From contig CAYWJA010000049.1 of the NCBI GenBank assembly GCA_964458485.1, positions 1 to 6,276 on the forward strand: DNA of 6,276 nt, written 5' to 3'. The DNA comes from CAYWJA01 sp964458485 (GTDB taxonomy: Bacteria; Patescibacteriota; Gracilibacteria; UM-FILTER-43-11). The position numbers were made by a program, and so were the translations under genes. The notes under the pieces were generated by a model, which saw nothing but the letters and a program-made list of their open reading frames with translations, did not search any database and was not told the DNA's origin. The stretch's first letter is position 1. Each line of letters starts with the position of its first letter. Below, in pieces: positions 5,052 through 6,276 of this stretch.

Positions 5052-6218
5052 TTATTTCTTATTAATAAAATATATTTGACGATCTATAGAATCACCAAGA
5101 GCCTTACAATAATTGGCCTTTGTTGCAGCTTTTACACAATTGTCCTGATGACGCTTTTGTGGCCATTTTAGTCTTAGTGACATCAGTCGTTTATCGTTTT
5201 CTGTAATTTTTGCGCTTAATGCTTTTATTTTGCCTAATTTATCCTGTGCATATACCAAATCTGTTTTGGTTGCCAGACATAAGCTTCCTGTAGAATCTGC
5301 ACCTGTTGCAAGACATTTGATTTGATATCGGATGTAGTAGTAGTCAAATAATTTTGTAAGTGAAGCTATCTCTCCTGTGGCAGGCGGAGTAGGTGGCTTT
5401 GGTTCTTTTGGCTTTGGTTCTTCTGGCTTTGGTTCTCCAATCATAACTTTTGCTTCTAGTGCACCGGAATTATTACCCCATGTATCAATGGCATTGATTG
5501 TATATGCAACTTCTCCATCTTTCACATTTCTATCTATAAATGTCTCATCATTGCCACTATATGCATCTAATTTCTCCTTCTTCCCATTAACCATTCTCTC
5601 TCTGGTAATGGCAACTTGCCAAAAATCATAATCCGGTGGATTTTTCCATTTCAAAACTACCTCCCTCTGCCCTTCTCTGTATTCAGCCTCAAAATGTTCC
5701 GGATCGTAAGGTGGTATAAAATCACTTCTTTCTGCGGTTTTTACTGAAAAAGGATAAAAATTTTCTATGTCTGTATAAAAATTACCATTAATATCCAAAC
5801 CGAGAGGCCGACTTGAAACAGCTTTTCTGAACGTACGTGGCGTTAAGCCTGTAAGATGTACCTCATCACCTTTGTCAAAAGGGGCTTGTACATCCAGATG
5901 TAATACCTTGAGATTATTTAAAAGCTTTGGCTCAACGGCAATAACCTTTATGGCAGCTGAACCGCTTACCTGTATCCCAAAATTCTTATCCTTATCCCAT
6001 TGGATTGCTTCACTTCCAGGAAGGATGAAATTCAGCCCATGCTCTGGCGTTATTTCATCGTGTTCATCAGCTGAAACTGTAAGTCTCCAAAAGGCTTTAT
6101 CGTTAGATGATTGATTGAAGTCTGTTGAGCTAACAGCTGTAAATTGTACGGCAAATGCTGACGAGAATAAAAAAGGAGTAATGGCAAATATTAAAGAAAG
6201 AATTATTTTTTTAAACAT
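5052..6218 (-). CDS. Secreted protein with fibronectin-III-like domain and four-cysteine C-terminal domain
   Basis: 388 residues. Residues 1-23 form a signal peptide (MFKKIILSLIFAITPFLFSS, likely cleavage after AFA), so the protein is exported. Residues 24-165 look beta-rich and are not recognised. Residues about 172-259 resemble a fibronectin type III domain: VVLKWKNPPDYDFWQVAITR near the start and AYTINAIDTWGNNSG near the end, the usual W and Y/N pattern. A Pro/Lys/Glu linker at 262-280 (repeated EPKP) leads to a C-terminal domain of about 105 residues with the only four cysteines of the protein, C302, C314, C361 and C371, possibly two disulfides. There is no sortase motif or C-terminal membrane anchor. 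FN3 domains usually mediate binding in surface or secreted proteins; the ligand is unknown. The start has its own promoter just upstream and no Shine-Dalgarno sequence. The TPR lipoprotein gene follows. Stop TAA. Confidence 0.82.
   Translation of the reverse strand: MFKKIILSLIFAITPFLFSSAFAVQFTAVSSTDFNQSSNDKAFWRLTVSADEHDEITPEHGLNFILPGSEAIQWDKDKNFGIQVSGSAAIKVIAVEPKLLNNLKVLHLDVQAPFDKGDEVHLTGLTPRTFRKAVSSRPLGLDINGNFYTDIENFYPFSVKTAERSDFIPPYDPEHFEAEYREGQREVVLKWKNPPDYDFWQVAITRERMVNGKKEKLDAYSGNDETFIDRNVKDGEVAYTINAIDTWGNNSGALEAKVMIGEPKPEEPKPKEPKPPTPPATGEIASLTKLFDYYYIRYQIKCLATGADSTGSLCLATKTDLVYAQDKLGKIKALSAKITENDKRLMSLRLKWPQKRHQDNCVKAATKANYCKALGDSIDRQIYFINKK
5395..5439. repeat. Three 15-base direct repeats coding the Pro/Lys linker
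   Basis: GGCTTTGGTTCTTYT-type units lie at 5395-5409, 5410-5424 and 5425-5439. On the coding (minus) strand each unit gives five residues of the EPKPEEPKPKEPKP linker of the FN3 protein. Because the unit is a multiple of three, copy-number change would lengthen or shorten the linker without breaking the frame. Confidence 0.75.
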
Positions 6219-6243
6219 GATGGTGGTGGTTAGTAACGAATGT

Positions 6244-6273
6244 ATTGTAGCATTATTTTACTAAAGGTCTCAA
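6244..6273 (-). promoter_or_regulatory. Predicted extended -10 promoter of the FN3 gene
   Basis: On the minus strand TTGAGA (6273-6268, five of six to consensus) is followed after 18 bases by TACAAT (6249-6244), preceded by TGC, giving the extended -10 TGCTACAAT. Transcription would start near 6237 with a leader of about 19 bases containing ACCACCACC and no Shine-Dalgarno sequence. It may serve both the FN3 and the TPR gene. Confidence 0.55.
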
Positions 6274-6276
6274 GTG

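Overview
The window is AT-rich bacterial chromosomal DNA with five protein-coding genes. From left to right these are: the 5' part of an unrecognised gene on the minus strand (cut by the left edge), a full-length bifunctional (p)ppGpp synthetase/hydrolase (Rel, RelA/SpoT family) on the plus strand, trigger factor (tig) on the minus strand, a small TPR lipoprotein on the minus strand, and a secreted fibronectin-III-type protein on the minus strand. There are no tRNA, rRNA, CRISPR, transposase or phage genes. UGA serves as the stop codon of tig, which argues against the recoded UGA=Gly code of Gracilibacteria/Absconditabacteria. None of the five starts has a Shine-Dalgarno sequence, and most have a sigma70-type promoter (TTGACA-like with TATAAT-like, several with an extended TGn -10) 20 to 80 bases upstream. 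Gene content and protein style could fit a candidate-phylum (Patescibacteria-like) or other deep-branching uncultured bacterium, but the lineage cannot be fixed from this window.

Layout. Bases 1-371 encode a Lys/Ala/Glu-rich hydrophilic protein of unknown function. It is divergent from rel across a 216-base regulatory gap (372-587) that holds two outward promoters, three 12-base tandem repeats in the leader of the minus gene, and a perfect 20-base palindrome beside the rel promoter. Rel (588-2765) and tig (2847-4133) converge on an 81-base gap filled by a long repeat-built hairpin. The 244-base gap upstream of tig holds a tig promoter whose -35 lies on the edge of one palindrome and whose -10 sits inside a second. 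The TPR lipoprotein (4378-4911) follows the FN3 protein (5052-6218) on the same strand. The 140-base gap between them is almost entirely 11- and 12-base tandem repeats, GC-rich against the background.

Function. Rel and trigger factor are housekeeping genes for stringent response and nascent-chain folding. The FN3 protein and the TPR lipoprotein are both exported and probably act in the cell envelope; they may be co-transcribed. The most unusual content is intergenic. The gap after tig and the gap before the TPR gene share a near-identical 16-base border followed by locus-specific short tandem and inverted repeats, and a third gap has a similar 12-base array. This suggests a family of intergenic repeat elements that settle exactly at gene ends.
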